NCBI RefSeq assembly: GCF_029227915.1
Contig: NC_079879.1
Span: forward strand, 434,001 to 498,000
Direction: 5' to 3'
Length of the DNA: 64,000 nt
From: Hydractinia symbiolongicarpus
Lineage: Eukaryota; Cnidaria; Hydrozoa; Anthoathecata; Hydractiniidae
Both the position numbers and the translations under genes were made by a program. The stretch's first letter is position 1, and each line of letters begins with the position of its first letter. The notes below the pieces were generated by a model. It had not been told where the DNA came from. It was given only the letters and a program-made list of their open reading frames with translations, and searched no databases. This document shows positions 25,200 to 37,600 of this stretch, piece after piece.

Positions 25200-26150
25200 T
25201 TAAATTATTTTTTCAGCACTAAAACGCATGAGACTTGTAGTTTTCAAAAATGATTTCATTTTTGATGAGACGCTGAATAAAAGGAGTTTAATCTCCGGCA
25301 AACGAAAACCCGTGATTTCCCGTAAATCCCGGACCCGGCTCGTATAGTCAAAAGTACACAAAGAAAGTACGCAGGGAGTAAACACATTTCCCGAACGATT
25401 CTTTAAATTATTTTTTCACCACTAAAACGCATGAGACTTGTAGTTTTCAAAAATGATTTCGTTTTGGATGAGTCGCTGAATAAAAGAAGTTTAATCGCCG
25501 GCAAACGAAAACCCGCAATTTCCCGTAAATCCCGGGCTTGGCCTGTATAGTCGAGTGTATACAAAGAAAGTACCCAGGGAGTAAACTCATTTTCCGAAAA
25601 ATTTTTAAATTATTTTTTCACCACTAAGACGCATGAGACTTTTAGTTTTCAAAAATGATTTCATTTTTGATGAGACGCTGAATAAAAGGAGTTTAATCGC
25701 CGGCAAACGAAAACCAGCGATTTCCCGTAAATCCCGGACTCGGCCCGTATAGTCAAAAGTGTACAAAGAAAGTACCAAGGGAGTAAACTCATTTCCCGAA
25801 CGATTCTTTAAATTATTTTTTCACCACTAAAACGCATGAGACTTGTAGTTTTCAAAAATGATTTCATTTTTGATGAGACGCTGAATAAAAGGAGTTTAAT
25901 CTCCGGCAAACGAAAACCCGTGATTTCCCGTAAATCCCGGACCCGGCCCGTATAGTCAAAAGTACACAAAGAAAGTACGCAGGGAGTAAACTCATTTCCC
26001 GAACGATTCTTTAAATTATTTTTTTACCACAAAAACGCATGAGTCTTGTAGTTTTCAAAAATGATTTCATTTTTGATGAGACGCTGAATAAAAGGAGTTT
26101 AATCTCCGGCAAACGAAAACCCTTGATTTCCTGTAAATCCCGGACCCGGC
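25200..26150 (+). repeat. 9-mer HOR unit 5, trailing partial unit
   Basis: Alpha, beta, gamma and delta-like monomers, then departure from the HOR: the fourth monomer ends in ACCACAAAAACG followed by CATGAGTCTTG, as at about 10,616-10,630 in region 1, not in AATAATTGTTTC. So 25,200-26,150 matches 9,791-10,740 better than it matches a complete HOR unit. This is the right border of the homogenised 9-mer domain. Confidence 0.8.
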
Positions 26151-29100
26151 CCGTATAGTCAAAAGTACACAAAGAAAGCACACAGGGAGTAAACTCATTT
26201 TCCGAACGATTCTTTAAATAATTTTTTCACCACTGAAACGCATGAGACTTGTAGTTTTCAAAAATGATTTCATTTTTGATGAGACGCTGAATAAAAGGAG
26301 TTTAATCTCCGGCAAACAAAAACCCGTGATTTCCCGTAAATCCCTGACCCGGCCCGTATAGTCAAAAGTACACAAAGAAAGTACGCAGGGAGTAAACTCA
26401 TTTTCCGAACAATTTTTTAAATTATTTTTTCACCACTAAGACGCATGAGACTTTTAGTTTTCAAAAATGATTTCATTTTTGATGAGACGCTGAATAAAAG
26501 GAGTTTAATCTCCGGCAAACGAAAACCCGTGATTTCCCGTAAATCCCGGACCCGGCTCGTATAGTCAAAAGTACACAAAGAAAGTACGCAGGGAGTAAAC
26601 TCATTTCCTGAACGATTCTTTAAATTATTTATTCACCACTAAAACGCATGAGACTTGTAGTTTTCAAAAATGATTTCGTTTTGGATGAGTCGCTGAATAA
26701 AAGAAGTTTAATCGCCGGCAAACGAAAACCGGCGATTTCCCGTAAATCCCGGGCTTGGCCCGTATAGTCGAGTGTATACAAAGAAAGTACCCAGGGAGTA
26801 AACTCATTTTCCGAACAATTTTTTAAATTATTTTTTCACCACAAAAACGCATGAGACTTGTAGTTTTCAAAAATGATTTCATTTTTGATGAGACGCTGAA
26901 TAAAAGGAGTTTAATCTCCGGCAAACGAAAACCCGTGATTTCCCGTAAATCCCGGACCCGGCCCGTATAGTCAAAAGTACACAAAGAAAGCACGCAGGGA
27001 GTAAACTCATTTTCCGAACGATTCTTTAAATAATTTTTTCACCACTAAAACGCATGAGACTTGTAGTTTTCAAAAATGATTTCATTTTTGATGAGACGCT
27101 GAATAAAAGGAGTTTATTCGCCGGCAAACGAAAACCCGCGATTTCCTGTATATCCCGGACTCGGCCCGTATAGTCGAGTGTTTACAAAGAAAGCACGCAG
27201 GGAGTAAACTCATTTTCCGAACGATTCTTTAAATAATTCTTTCACCACTAAAACGCATGAGACTTTTAGTTTTCAAAAATGATTTCATTTTTGATGAGAC
27301 GCTGAATAAAAGGAGTTTAATCGCCGGCAAACGAAAACCGGCGATTTCCCGTAAATCCCGGGCTTGGCCCGTATAGTCGAGTGTATACAAAGAAAGTACC
27401 CAGGGAGTAAACTCATTTTCCGAACAATTTTTTAAATTATTTTTTCACCACTAAGACGCATGAGACTTTTAGTTTTCAAAAATGATTTCATTTTTGATGA
27501 GACGCTGAATAAAAGGAGTTTAATCGCCGGCAAACGAAAACCAGCGATTTCCCGTAAATCCCGGACTCGGCCCGTATAGTCAAAAGTGTACAAAGAAAGT
27601 ACCCAGGGAGTAAACTCATTTCCCGAACGATTCTTTAAATTATTTTTTCACCACTAAAACGCATGAGACTTGTAGTTTTTAAAAATGATTTCATTTTTGA
27701 TGAGACGCTGAATAAAAGGAGTTTAATCTCCGGCAAACGAAAACCCGTGATTTCCCGTAAATCCCGGACCTGGCCCGTATAGTCAAAAGTACACAAAGAA
27801 AGTACGCAGGGAGTAAACTCATTTCCCGAACGATTCTTTAAATTATTTTTTTACCACAAAAACGCATGAGACTTGTAGTTTTGAAAAATGATTTCATTTT
27901 TGATGAGGCGCTGAATAAAAGGAGTTTAATCTCCGGCAAACGAAAACCCGTGATTTCCTGTAAATCCCGGACCCGGCCCGTATAGTCAAAAGTACACAAA
28001 GAAAGCACGCAGGGAGTAAACTCATTTTCCGAACGATTCTTTAAATAATTCTTTCACCACTAAAACGCATGAGACTTGTAGTTTTCAAAAATGATTTCAT
28101 TTTTGATGAGACGCTGAATAAAAGGAGTTTATTCGCCGGCAAACGAAAACCCGCGATTTCCCGTATATCCCGGACTCGGCCCGTATAGTCGAGTGTATAC
28201 AAAGAAAGTACCCAGGGAGTAAACTCATTTTCCGAACAATTTTTTAAATTATTTTTTCACCACTAAGACGCATGAGACTTTTAGTTTTCAAAAATGATTT
28301 CATTTTTGATGAGACGCTAAATAAAAGGAGTTTAATCGCCGGCAAACGAAAACCCGCGATTTCCCGTAAATCCCGGACTCGGCCCGTATAGTCAAAAGTG
28401 TAGAAAGAAAGTACCCAGGGAGTAAACTCATTTCCCGAACGATTCTTTAAATTATTTTTTCACCACTAAAACGCATGAGACTTGTAGTTTTCAAAAATGA
28501 TTTCATTTTTGATGAGACGCTGAATAAAAGGAGTTTAATCTCCGGCAAACGAAAACCCGTGATTTCCCGTAAATCCCGGACCCGGCCCGTATAGTCAAAA
28601 GTACACAAAGAAAGTACGCAGGGAGTAAAGTCTTTTCCCGAACGATTCTTTAAATTATTTTTTCACCACTAAAACGCATGAGACTTGTAGTTTTCAAAAA
28701 TGATTTCGTTTTGGATGAGTCGCTGAATAAAAGGAGTTTAATCGCCGGCAAACGAAAACCCGCAATTTCCCGTAAATCCCGGACTCGGCCCGTATAGTCA
28801 AAAGTGTACAAAGAAAGTACCCAGGGAGTAAACTCATTTTTCGAACAATTTTTTAAATTATTTTTTCACCACTAAGACGCATGAGACTTTTAGTTTTCAA
28901 AAATGATTTCATTTTTGATGAGACGCTGAATAAAAGGAGTTTAATCGCCGGCAAACGAAAACCCGCGATTTCCCGTAAATCCCGGACTCGGCCCGTATAG
29001 TTAAAAGTGTACAAAGAAAGTACCCAGGGAATAAACTCATTTCCCGAACGATTCTTTAAATTATTTTTTCACCACTAAAACGCATGAGACTTGTAGTTTT

Positions 29101-29944
29101 CAAAAATGATTTCATTTTTGATGAGACGCTGAATAAAAGGAGTTTAATCTCCGGCAAACGAAAACCCGTGATTTCCCGTAAATCCCGGACCCGGCCCGTA
29201 TAGTCAAAAGTACACAAAGAAAGTACGCAGGGAGTAAACTCATTTCCCGAACTATTCTTTAAATTATTTTTTCACCACAAAAACGCATGAGACTTGTAGT
29301 TTTCAAAAATGATTTCATTTTTGATGAGACGCTGAATAAAAGGAGTTTAATCTCTGGCAAACGAAAACCCGTGATTTCCCGTAAATCCCGGACCCGGCCC
29401 GTATAGTCAAAAGTACACAAAGAAAGTACGCAGGGAGTAAACTCATTTCCCGAACGATTCTTTAAATAATTTTTTCACCACTAAAACGCATGAGACTTGT
29501 AGTTTTCAAAAATGATTTCATTTTTGATGAGACGCTGAATAAAAGGAGTTAATTCGCCGGCAAACGAAAACCCGCGTTTTCCCGTAAATCCCGGCCCCGG
29601 CCCGTATAGTCAAAAGTACACAAAGAAAGTACGCAGGGAGTAAACTCATTTCCCGAACGATTCTTTAAATTATTTTTTCACCACTAAAACGCATGAGACT
29701 TGTAGTTTTCAAAAATGATTTCGTTTTGGATGAGTCGCTGAACAAAAGAAGTTTAATCGCCGGCAAACGAAAACCCGCGATTTCCCGTAAATCCCGGGCT
29801 TGGCCCGTATAGTCGAGTGTATACAAAGAAAGTACCCAGGGAGTAAACTCATTTTCCGAACAATTTTTTAAATTATTTTTTCACCACTAAGACGCATGAG
29901 ACTTTTAGTTTTCAAAAATGATTTCATTTTTGATGAGACGCTGA
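26150..29944 (+). repeat. Less ordered satellite monomers with 5-mer (1,015 bp) echoes
   Basis: Monomers of gamma-like (CTAAGACGC, ACTTTTAG), beta-like (TTTGGATGAGTCG) and delta-like types in shuffled order. A 1,015-bp offset links 26,840-27,175 with 27,855-28,190 (ACCACAAAAACG, GAAAGCACGC, AGTTTATTCG). No unit is repeated cleanly end to end, and neighbours differ more than in the flanking HORs. No gene or foreign insertion is visible. Confidence 0.75.
28850..29575 (+). repeat. 5-mer-spaced duplicate segment, copy 1
   Basis: About 725 bp that recurs at 29,865-30,590 with an offset of 1,015 bp (five monomers). Shared markers in order are CTAAGACGC, GTATAGTTAAAAG or GCATAGTTAAAAG, CCGAACTATTC, CTCTGGCAAACG and GGAGTTAATTCG. 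Several differences (for example AAACTC versus ACACTC) show it is older than the 4,672-bp duplication that carries copy 2. Confidence 0.75.
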
Positions 29945-30590
29945 ATAAAAGGAGTTTAATCGCCGGCAAACGAAAACCCGCGATTTCTTGTAAATCCCGG
30001 ACTCGGCCCGCATAGTTAAAAGTGTACAAAGAAAGTACCCAGGGAGTAAACTCATTTCCCGAACGATTCTTTAAATTATTTTTTCACCACTAAAACGCAT
30101 GAGACTTGTAGTTTTCAAAAATGATTTCATTTTTGATGAGACGCTGAATAAAAGGAGTTTAATCTCCGGTAAACGAAAACCCGTGATTTCCCGTAAATCC
30201 CGGACCCGGCCCGTACAGTCAAAAGTACACAAAGAAAGTACGCAGGGAGTACACTCATTTCCCGAACTATTCTTTAAATTATTTTTTCACCACAAAAACG
30301 CATGAGACTTGTAGTTTTAAAAAATGATTTCATTTTTGATGAGACGCTGAATAAAAGGAGTTTAATCTCTGGCAAACGAAAACCCGTGATTTCCCGTAAA
30401 TCCCGGACCCGGCCCGTATAGTCAAAAGTACACAAAGAAAGTACGCAGGGAGTAAACTCATTTCCCGAACGATTCTTTAAATAATTTTTTCACCACTAAA
30501 ACGCATGAGACTTGTAGTTTTCAAAAATGATTTCATTTTTGATGAGACGCTGAATAAAAGGAGTTAATTCGCCGGCAAACGAAAACCCGC
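29865..30590 (+). repeat. 5-mer-spaced duplicate segment, copy 2
   Basis: Partner of 28,850-29,575. It overlaps the left edge of the 4,672-bp unit, so the 1,015-bp periodicity was in place before that larger unit was duplicated. Confidence 0.75.
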
Positions 30591-31500
30591 GATTTCCCGT
30601 ATATCCCGGACTCGGCCCGTATAGTCGAATGTATACAAAGAAAGTACCCAGGGATTAAACTCATTTCCCGAACGATTTTTTAAATTATTTTTTCACCACT
30701 AAAACGCATGAGACTTGTAGTTTTCAAAAATGATTTCATTTTTAATGAGACGCTGAATAAAAGGAGTATAATCGCCGGCAAACGAAAACCCGCGATTTCC
30801 CGTATATCCCGGACTCGGCCCGTATAGTCGAATGTATACAAAGAATGTACCCAGGGAGTAAACTCATTTCCCGAACGATTTTTTAAATTATTATTTCACC
30901 ACCAAAACGCATGAGACTTGTAGTTTTCAAAAATGATTTCATTTTTAATGAGACGCTGAATAAAAGGAGTTTAATCTCCGGCAAACGAAAACCCGCGATT
31001 TCCCGTAAATCCGGGACCCTGCCCGTATAGTCAAAAGTATACAAAGAAAGTACGCAGGGAGTAAACTCATTTCCCGAACGATTCTTTAAATTATTTTTTT
31101 ACCACTAAAACGCATGAGACTTGTAATTTTCAAAAATGATTTCATTTTTGATGAGACGCTGAATAAAAGGAGTTTAATCGCCGGCAAATGAAAACTCGCG
31201 ATTTCCCGTAAATCCCGGACTCGGCCCGTATAGTCAAAAGTATACAAAGAAAGTACCCAGGGAGTAAACTCATTTCCCGAACGATTCTTTAAATTATTTT
31301 TTCACCACTAAAACGCATGAGACTTGTAGTTTTTAAAAAGGATTTCATTTTTGATGAGACGCTGAATAAAAGGAGTTTAATCGCCGGCAAACGAAAACCC
31401 GCGACTTCCCGTATATCCCAGACTCGGCCCGTATAGTCAAATGTATACAAAGAAAGTACCCAGGGAGTAAACTCATTTCCCGAACGATTTTTTAAATTAT
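30050..31500 (+). repeat. Nested 9-mer duplication inside the super-unit, first element
   Basis: Repeats at 31,877-33,327 with an offset of 1,827 bp (nine monomers). Markers in order: CTCCGGTAAACG, CTCTGGCAAACG, GGAGTTAATTCG, GGAGTATAATCG with AAGAATGTACC, TTTTTAATGAGACG with GACCCTGCCCG, AAATGAAAACTCGCG, and GCGACTTCCCG. Small differences exist (for example TTTTTGATG versus TTTTCGATG near 32,161), so the pair predates the 4,672-bp duplication that copied both elements. Confidence 0.8.
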
Positions 31501-31876
31501 TTTTTCACCACTAAAACGCATGAGACTTGTAGTTTTCAAAAATGATTTCATTTTTGATGGAACGCCGAATAAAAGGAGTTTAATCTCCGGCAAACAAAAA
31601 CCCGCGATTTCCCGTAAATCCCGGACCCGGCCCGTATAGTCGAATGTATACAAAGAAAGTAAACAGGGAGTAAACTCATTTCCCGAACGATTTTTTAAAT
31701 TAATTTTTTACCACTAAAACGCATAAGACTTGTAGTTTTCAAAAATGATTTCATTTTTGATGAGACGCTGTATAAAAGGAGTTAATTCGCCGGCAAACGA
31801 AAACCCGCGATTTCCCGTAAATCCCGGCCACGGCCCGTATAGTCAAAATTACACAAAGAAAGTACGCAGGGAGTAA

Positions 31877-33327
31877 ACTCATTTCCCGAACGATTCTTTA
31901 AATTATTTTTTCACCACTAAAACGCATGAGACTTGTAGTTTTCAAAAATGATTTCGTTTTTGATGAGACGCTGAATAAAAGGAGTTTAATCTCCGGTAAA
32001 CGAAAACCCGTGATTTCCCGTAAATCCCGGACCCGGCCCGTATAGTCAAAAGTACACAAAGAAAGTACGCAGGGAGTACACTCATTTCCCGAACTATTCT
32101 TTAAATTATTTTTTCACCACAAAAACGCATGAGACTTGTAGTTTTCAAAAATGATTTCATTTTCGATGAGACGCTGAATAAAAGGAGTTTAATCTCTGGC
32201 AAACGAAAACCTGTGATTTCCCGTAAATCCCGGACCCGGCCCGTATAGTCAAAAATACACAAAGAAAGTACGCAGGGAGTAAACTCATTTCCCGAACGAT
32301 TCTTTAAATAATTTTTTCACCACTAAAACGCATGAGACTTGTAGTTTTCAAAAATGATTTCATTTTTGATGAGACGCTGAATAAAAGGAGTTAATTCGCC
32401 GGCAAACGAAAACCCGCGATTTCCCGTATATCCCGGACTCGGCCCGTATAGTCGAATGTATACAAAGAAAGTACCCAGGGATTAAACTCATTTCCCGAAC
32501 GATTTTTTAAATTAATTTTTCACCACTAAAACGCATGAGACTTGTAGTTTTCAAAAATGATTTCATTTTTGATGAGACGCTGAATAAAAGGAGTATAATC
32601 GCCGGCAAACGAAAACCCGCGATTTCCCGTATATCCCGGACTCGGCCCGTATAGTCGAATGTATACAAAGAATGTACCCAGGGAGTAAACTCATTTCCCG
32701 AACGATTTTTTAAATTATTATTTCACCACCAAAACGCATGAGACTTGTAGTTTTCAAAAATGATTTCATTTTTAATGAGACGCTGAATAAAAGGAGTTTA
32801 ATCTCCGGCAAACGAAAACCCGCGATTTCCCGTAAATCCGGGACCCTGCCCGTATAGTCAAAAGTATACAAAGAAAGTACGCAGGGAGTAAACTCATTTC
32901 CCGAACGATTCTTTAAATTATTTTTTTCACCACCAAAACGCATGAGACTTGTAGTTTTCAAAAATGATTTCATTTTTGATGAGACGCTGAATAAAAGGAG
33001 TTTAATCGCCGGCAAATGAAAACTCGCGATTTCCCGTAAATCCCGGACTCGGCCCGTATAGTCAAAAGTATACAAAGAAAGTACCCAGGGAGTAAACTCA
33101 TTTCCCGAACGATTCTTTAAATTATTTTTTCACCACTAAAACGCATGAGACTTGTAGTTTTTAAAAATGATTTCATTTTTGATGAGACGCTGAATAAAAG
33201 GAGTTTAATCGCCGGCAAACGAAAACCCGCGACTTCCCGTATATCCCAGACTCGGCCCGTATAGTCGAATGTATACAAAGAAAGTACCCAGGGAGTAAAC
33301 TCATTTCCCGAACGATTTTTTAAATTA
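31877..33327 (+). repeat. Nested 9-mer duplication inside the super-unit, second element
   Basis: Partner of 30,050-31,500. Its right edge is near 33,330, where the next monomer has GCTGATTAAAAGG in place of the GATGGAACGCCG monomer that follows the first element. Confidence 0.8.
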
Positions 33328-34482
33328 ATATTTTTACCACTAAAACGCATAAGACTTGTAGTTTTCAAAAATGATTTCATTTTTAATGAGACGCTGATTA
33401 AAAGGAGTTTAATCGCCGGCAAACGAAAACCCGCGATTTCCCGTATATCCCGGACTCGGCCCGAATAGTCGAATGTATACAAAAAAAGTACCCAGGGAGT
33501 AAACTCATTTCCCGAACGATTCTTTAAATTATTTTTTCACCACTAAAACGCATGAGACTTGTAGTTTTCAAAAATGATTTCATTTTTGATGAGACGCTGA
33601 ATAAAAGGAGTTTAATCTCCGGCAAACAAAAACCCGTGATTTCCCGTAAATCCCGGACCCGGCCCGTATAGTCAAAAGTACACAAAGAAAGTACGCAGGG
33701 AGTAAACTCATTTCCCGAACGATTCTTTAAATTATTTTTTCACCACTAAAACGCATGAGACTTGTAGTTTTCAAAAATGATTTCGTTTTGGATTAGTCGC
33801 TGAATAAAAGAAGTTTAATCGCCGGCAAACAAAAACCCGCGATTTCCCGTAAATCCCGGGCTTGGCCCGTATAGTCGAGTGTATACAAAGAAAGTACCCA
33901 GGGAGTAAACATATTTTCCGAACAATTTTTTAAATTATTTTTTCACCACTAAGACGCATGAGACTTTTAGTTTTCAAAAATGATTTCAATTTTGATGAGA
34001 CGCTGAATAAAAGGAGTTTAATCGCCGGCAAACGAAAACCCGCGATTTCCCGTAAATCCCGGACTCGGCCCGTATAGTCAAAAGTGTACAAAGAAAGTAC
34101 CCAGGGAGTAAACTCATTTCCCGAACGATTCTTTAAATTATTTTTTCACCACTAAAACGCATGAGACTTGTAGTTTTCAAAAATGATTTCATTTTTGATG
34201 AGACGCTGAATAAAAGGAGTTTAATCTCCGGCAAACGAAAACCCGTGATTTCCCGTAAAAACCCGGACCCGGCCCGTATAGTCAAAAGTACACAAAGAAA
34301 GTACGCAGGGAGTAAACTCATTTCCCGAACGATTCTTTAAATAATTTTTTCACCACTAAAACGCACGAGACTTGTAGTTTTCAAAAATGATTTCATTTTT
34401 GATGAGACGCTGAATAAAAGGAGTTAATTCGCCGGGAAACGAAAACCCGCGATTTCCCGTATATCCCGGACTCGGCCCGTAT

Positions 34483-34486
34483 TTTT
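34483..34486. other. Clustered substitution TTTT for AGTC
   Basis: Copy A of the super-unit reads CCCGTATTTTTGAATG where copy B at about 39,155 and other monomers read CCCGTATAGTCGAATG. Three of four neighbouring bases differ while the flanking sequence is almost unchanged. It may be a local complex mutation or a sequencing or consensus error. Confidence 0.7.
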
Positions 34487-34616
34487 GAATGTATACAAAG
34501 AAAGTACCCAGGGCTTAAACTCATTTCCCGAACGATTTTTTAATATATTTTTTCACCACTAAAACGCATGAGACTTGTAGTTTTCAAAAATGATTTCATT
34601 TTTGATGAGACACTGA

Positions 34617-37600
34617 ATAAAAGGAGTTTAATCGCCGGCAAACGAAAACCCGCGATTTCTTGTAAATCCCGGACTCGGCCCGCATAGTTAAAAGTGTACA
34701 AAGAAAGTACCCAGGGAGTAAACTCATTTCCCGAACGATTCTTTAAATTATTTTTTCACCACTAAAACGCATGAGACTTGTAGTTTTCAAAAATGATTTC
34801 ATTTTTGATGAGACGCTGAATAAAAGGAGTTTAATCTCCGGTAAACGAAAACCCGTGATTTCCCGTAAATCCCGGACCCGGCCCGTACAGTCAAAAGTAC
34901 ACAAAGAAAGTACGCAGGGAGTACACTCATTTCCCGAACTATTCTTTAAATTATTTTTTCACCACAAAAACGCATGAGACTTGTAGTTTTAAAAAATGAT
35001 TTCATTTTTGATGAGACGCTGAATAAAAGGAGTTTAATCTCTGGCAAACGAAAACCCGTGATTTCCCGTAAATCCCGGACCCAGCCCGTATAGTCAAAAG
35101 TACACAAAGAAAGTACGCAGGGAGTAAACTCATTTCCCGAACGATTCTTTAAATAATTTTTTCACCACTAAAACGCATGAGACTTGTAGTTTTCAAAAAT
35201 GATTTCATTTTTGATGAGACGCTGAATAAAAGGAGTTAATTCGCCGGCAAACGAAAACCCGCGATTTCCCGTATATCCCGGACTCGGCCCGTATAGTCGA
35301 ATGTATACAAAGAAAGTACCCAGGGATTAAACTCATTTCCCGAACGATTTTTTAAATTATTTTTTCACCACTAAAACGCATGAGACTTGTAGTTTTCAAA
35401 AATGATTTCATTTTTAATGAGACGCTGAATAAAAGGAGTATAATCGCCGGCAAACGAAAACCCGCGATTTCCCGTATATCCCGGACTCGGCCCGTATAGT
35501 CGAATGTATACAAAGAATGTACCCAGGGAGTAAACTCATTTCCCGAACGATTTTTTAAATTATTATTTCACCACCAAAACGCATGAGACTTGTAGTTTTC
35601 AAAAATGATTTCATTTTTAATGAGACGCTGAATAAAAGGAGTTTAATCTCCGGCAAACGAAAACCCGCGATTTCCCGTAAATCCGGGACCCTGCCCGTAT
35701 AGTCAAAAGTATACAAAGAAAGTACGCAGGGAGTAAACTCATTTCCCGAACGATTCTTTAAATTATTTTTTTACCACTAAAACGCATGAGACTTGTAATT
35801 TTCAAAAATGATTTCATTTTTGATGAGACGCTGAATAAAAGGAGTTTAATCGCCGGCAAATGAAAACTCGCGATTTCCCGTAAATCCCGGACTCGGCCCG
35901 TATAGTCAAAAGTATACAAAGAAAGTACCCAGGGAGTAAACTCATTTCCCGAACGATTCTTTAAATTATTTTTTCACCACTAAAACGCATGAGACTTGTA
36001 GTTTTTAAAAAGGATTTCATTTTTGATGAGACGCTGAATAAAAGGAGTTTAATCGCCGGCAAACGAAAACCCGCGACTTCCCGTATATCCCAGACTCGGC
36101 CCGTATAGTCGAATGTATACAAAGAAAGTACCCAGGGAGTAAACTCATTTCCCGAACGATTTTTTAAATTATTTTTTCACCACTAAAACGCATGAGACTT
36201 GTAGTTTTCAAAAATGATTTCATTTTTGATGGAACGCCGAATAAAAGGAGTTTAATCTCCGGCAAACAAAAACCCGCGATTTCCCGTAAATCCCGGACCC
36301 GGCCCGTATAGTCGAATGTATACAAAGAAAGTAAACAGGGAGTAAACTCATTTCCCGAACGATTTTTTAAATTAATTTTTTACCACTAAAACGCATAAGA
36401 CTTGTAGTTTTCAAAAATGATTTCATTTTTGATGAGACGCTGTATAAAAGGAGTTAATTCGCCGGCAAACGAAAACCCGCGATTTCCCGTAAATCCCGGC
36501 CACGGCCCGTATAGTCAAAATTACACAAAGAAAGTACGCAGGGAGTAAACTCATTTCCCGAACGATTCTTTAAATTATTTTTTCACCACTAAAACGCATG
36601 AGACTTGTAGTTTTCAAAAATGATTTCGTTTTTGATGAGACGCTGAATAAAAGGAGTTTAATCTCCGGTAAACGAAAACCCGTGATTTCCCGTAAATCCC
36701 GGACCCGGCCCGTATAGTCAAAAGTACACAAAGAAAGTACGCAGGGAGTACACTCATTTCCCGAACTATTCTTTAAATTATTTTTTCACCACAAAAACGC
36801 ATGAGACTTGTAGTTTTCAAAAATGATTTCATTTTCGATGAGACGCTGAATAAAAGGAGTTTAATCTCTGGCAAACGAAAACCTGTGATTTCCCGTAAAT
36901 CCCGGACCCGGCCCGTATAGTCAAAAATACACAAAGAAAGTACGCAGGGAGTAAACTCATTTCCCGAACGATTCTTTAAATAATTTTTTCACCACTAAAA
37001 CGCATGAGACTTGTAGTTTTCAAAAATGATTTCATTTTTGATGAGACGCTGAATAAAAGGAGTTAATTCGCCGGCAAACGAAAACCCGCGATTTCCCGTA
37101 TATCCCGGACTCGGCCCGTATAGTCGAATGTATACAAAGAAAGTACCCAGGGATTAAACTCATTTCCCGAACGATTTTTTAAATTAATTTTTCACCACTA
37201 AAACGCATGAGACTTGTAGTTTTCAAAAATGATTTCATTTTTGATGAGACGCTGAATAAAAGGAGTATAATCGCCGGCAAACGAAAACCCGCGATTTCCC
37301 GTATATCCCGGACTCGGCCCGTATAGTCGAATGTATACAAAGAATGTACCCAGGGAGTAAACTCATTTCCCGAACGATTTTTTAAATTATTATTTCACCA
37401 CCAAAACGCATGAGACTTGTAGTTTTCAAAAATGATTTCATTTTTAATGAGACGCTGAATAAAAGGAGTTTAATCTCCGGCAAACGAAAACCCGCGATTT
37501 CCCGTAAATCCGGGACCCTGCCCGTATAGTCAAAAGTATACAAAGAAAGTACGCAGGGAGTAAACTCATTTCCCGAACGATTCTTTAAATTATTTTTTTC

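Larger units (their letters stand above)
29945..34616 (+). repeat. 4,672-bp (23-monomer) super-unit, copy A
   Basis: Immediately followed by an almost identical copy at 34,617-39,288. Reading both, I found about seven differing places: near 30,416 (CCCGG versus CCCAG), 31,437 (TCAAATG versus TCGAATG), 33,262 (TATAG versus TATAC), 33,793 (GATTAG versus GATGAG), 33,911 (AACATA versus AACTTA), 34,483-34,486 (TTTT versus AGTC) and 34,610 (GACACTG versus GACGCTG). The left edge falls between the gamma-like monomer front at 29,892, which is not shared, and the shared ATTTCTTGTAAATCC at about 29,982. Confidence 0.9.

Noticed and set aside
26150-29944. A possible inverted segment in the less ordered region.
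   Set aside because: All landmarks (GCATGAG, GATGAGACG, CATTTCCCG) remain in the same orientation throughout, so only monomer order is shuffled.
32710-33075. Open reading frames of 61-121 codons on both strands, many with near-identical products, including two-monomer frames such as 32,710-33,075 and 37,382-37,747.
   Set aside because: All are translations of the satellite in one phase or another. Because 203 leaves remainder 2 when divided by 3, the frame changes with each monomer and meets a stop; the longer frames arise where a 204-bp monomer restores the frame. The same monomer is open on both strands in unrelated frames, there is no codon bias, and changes fall at all codon positions.
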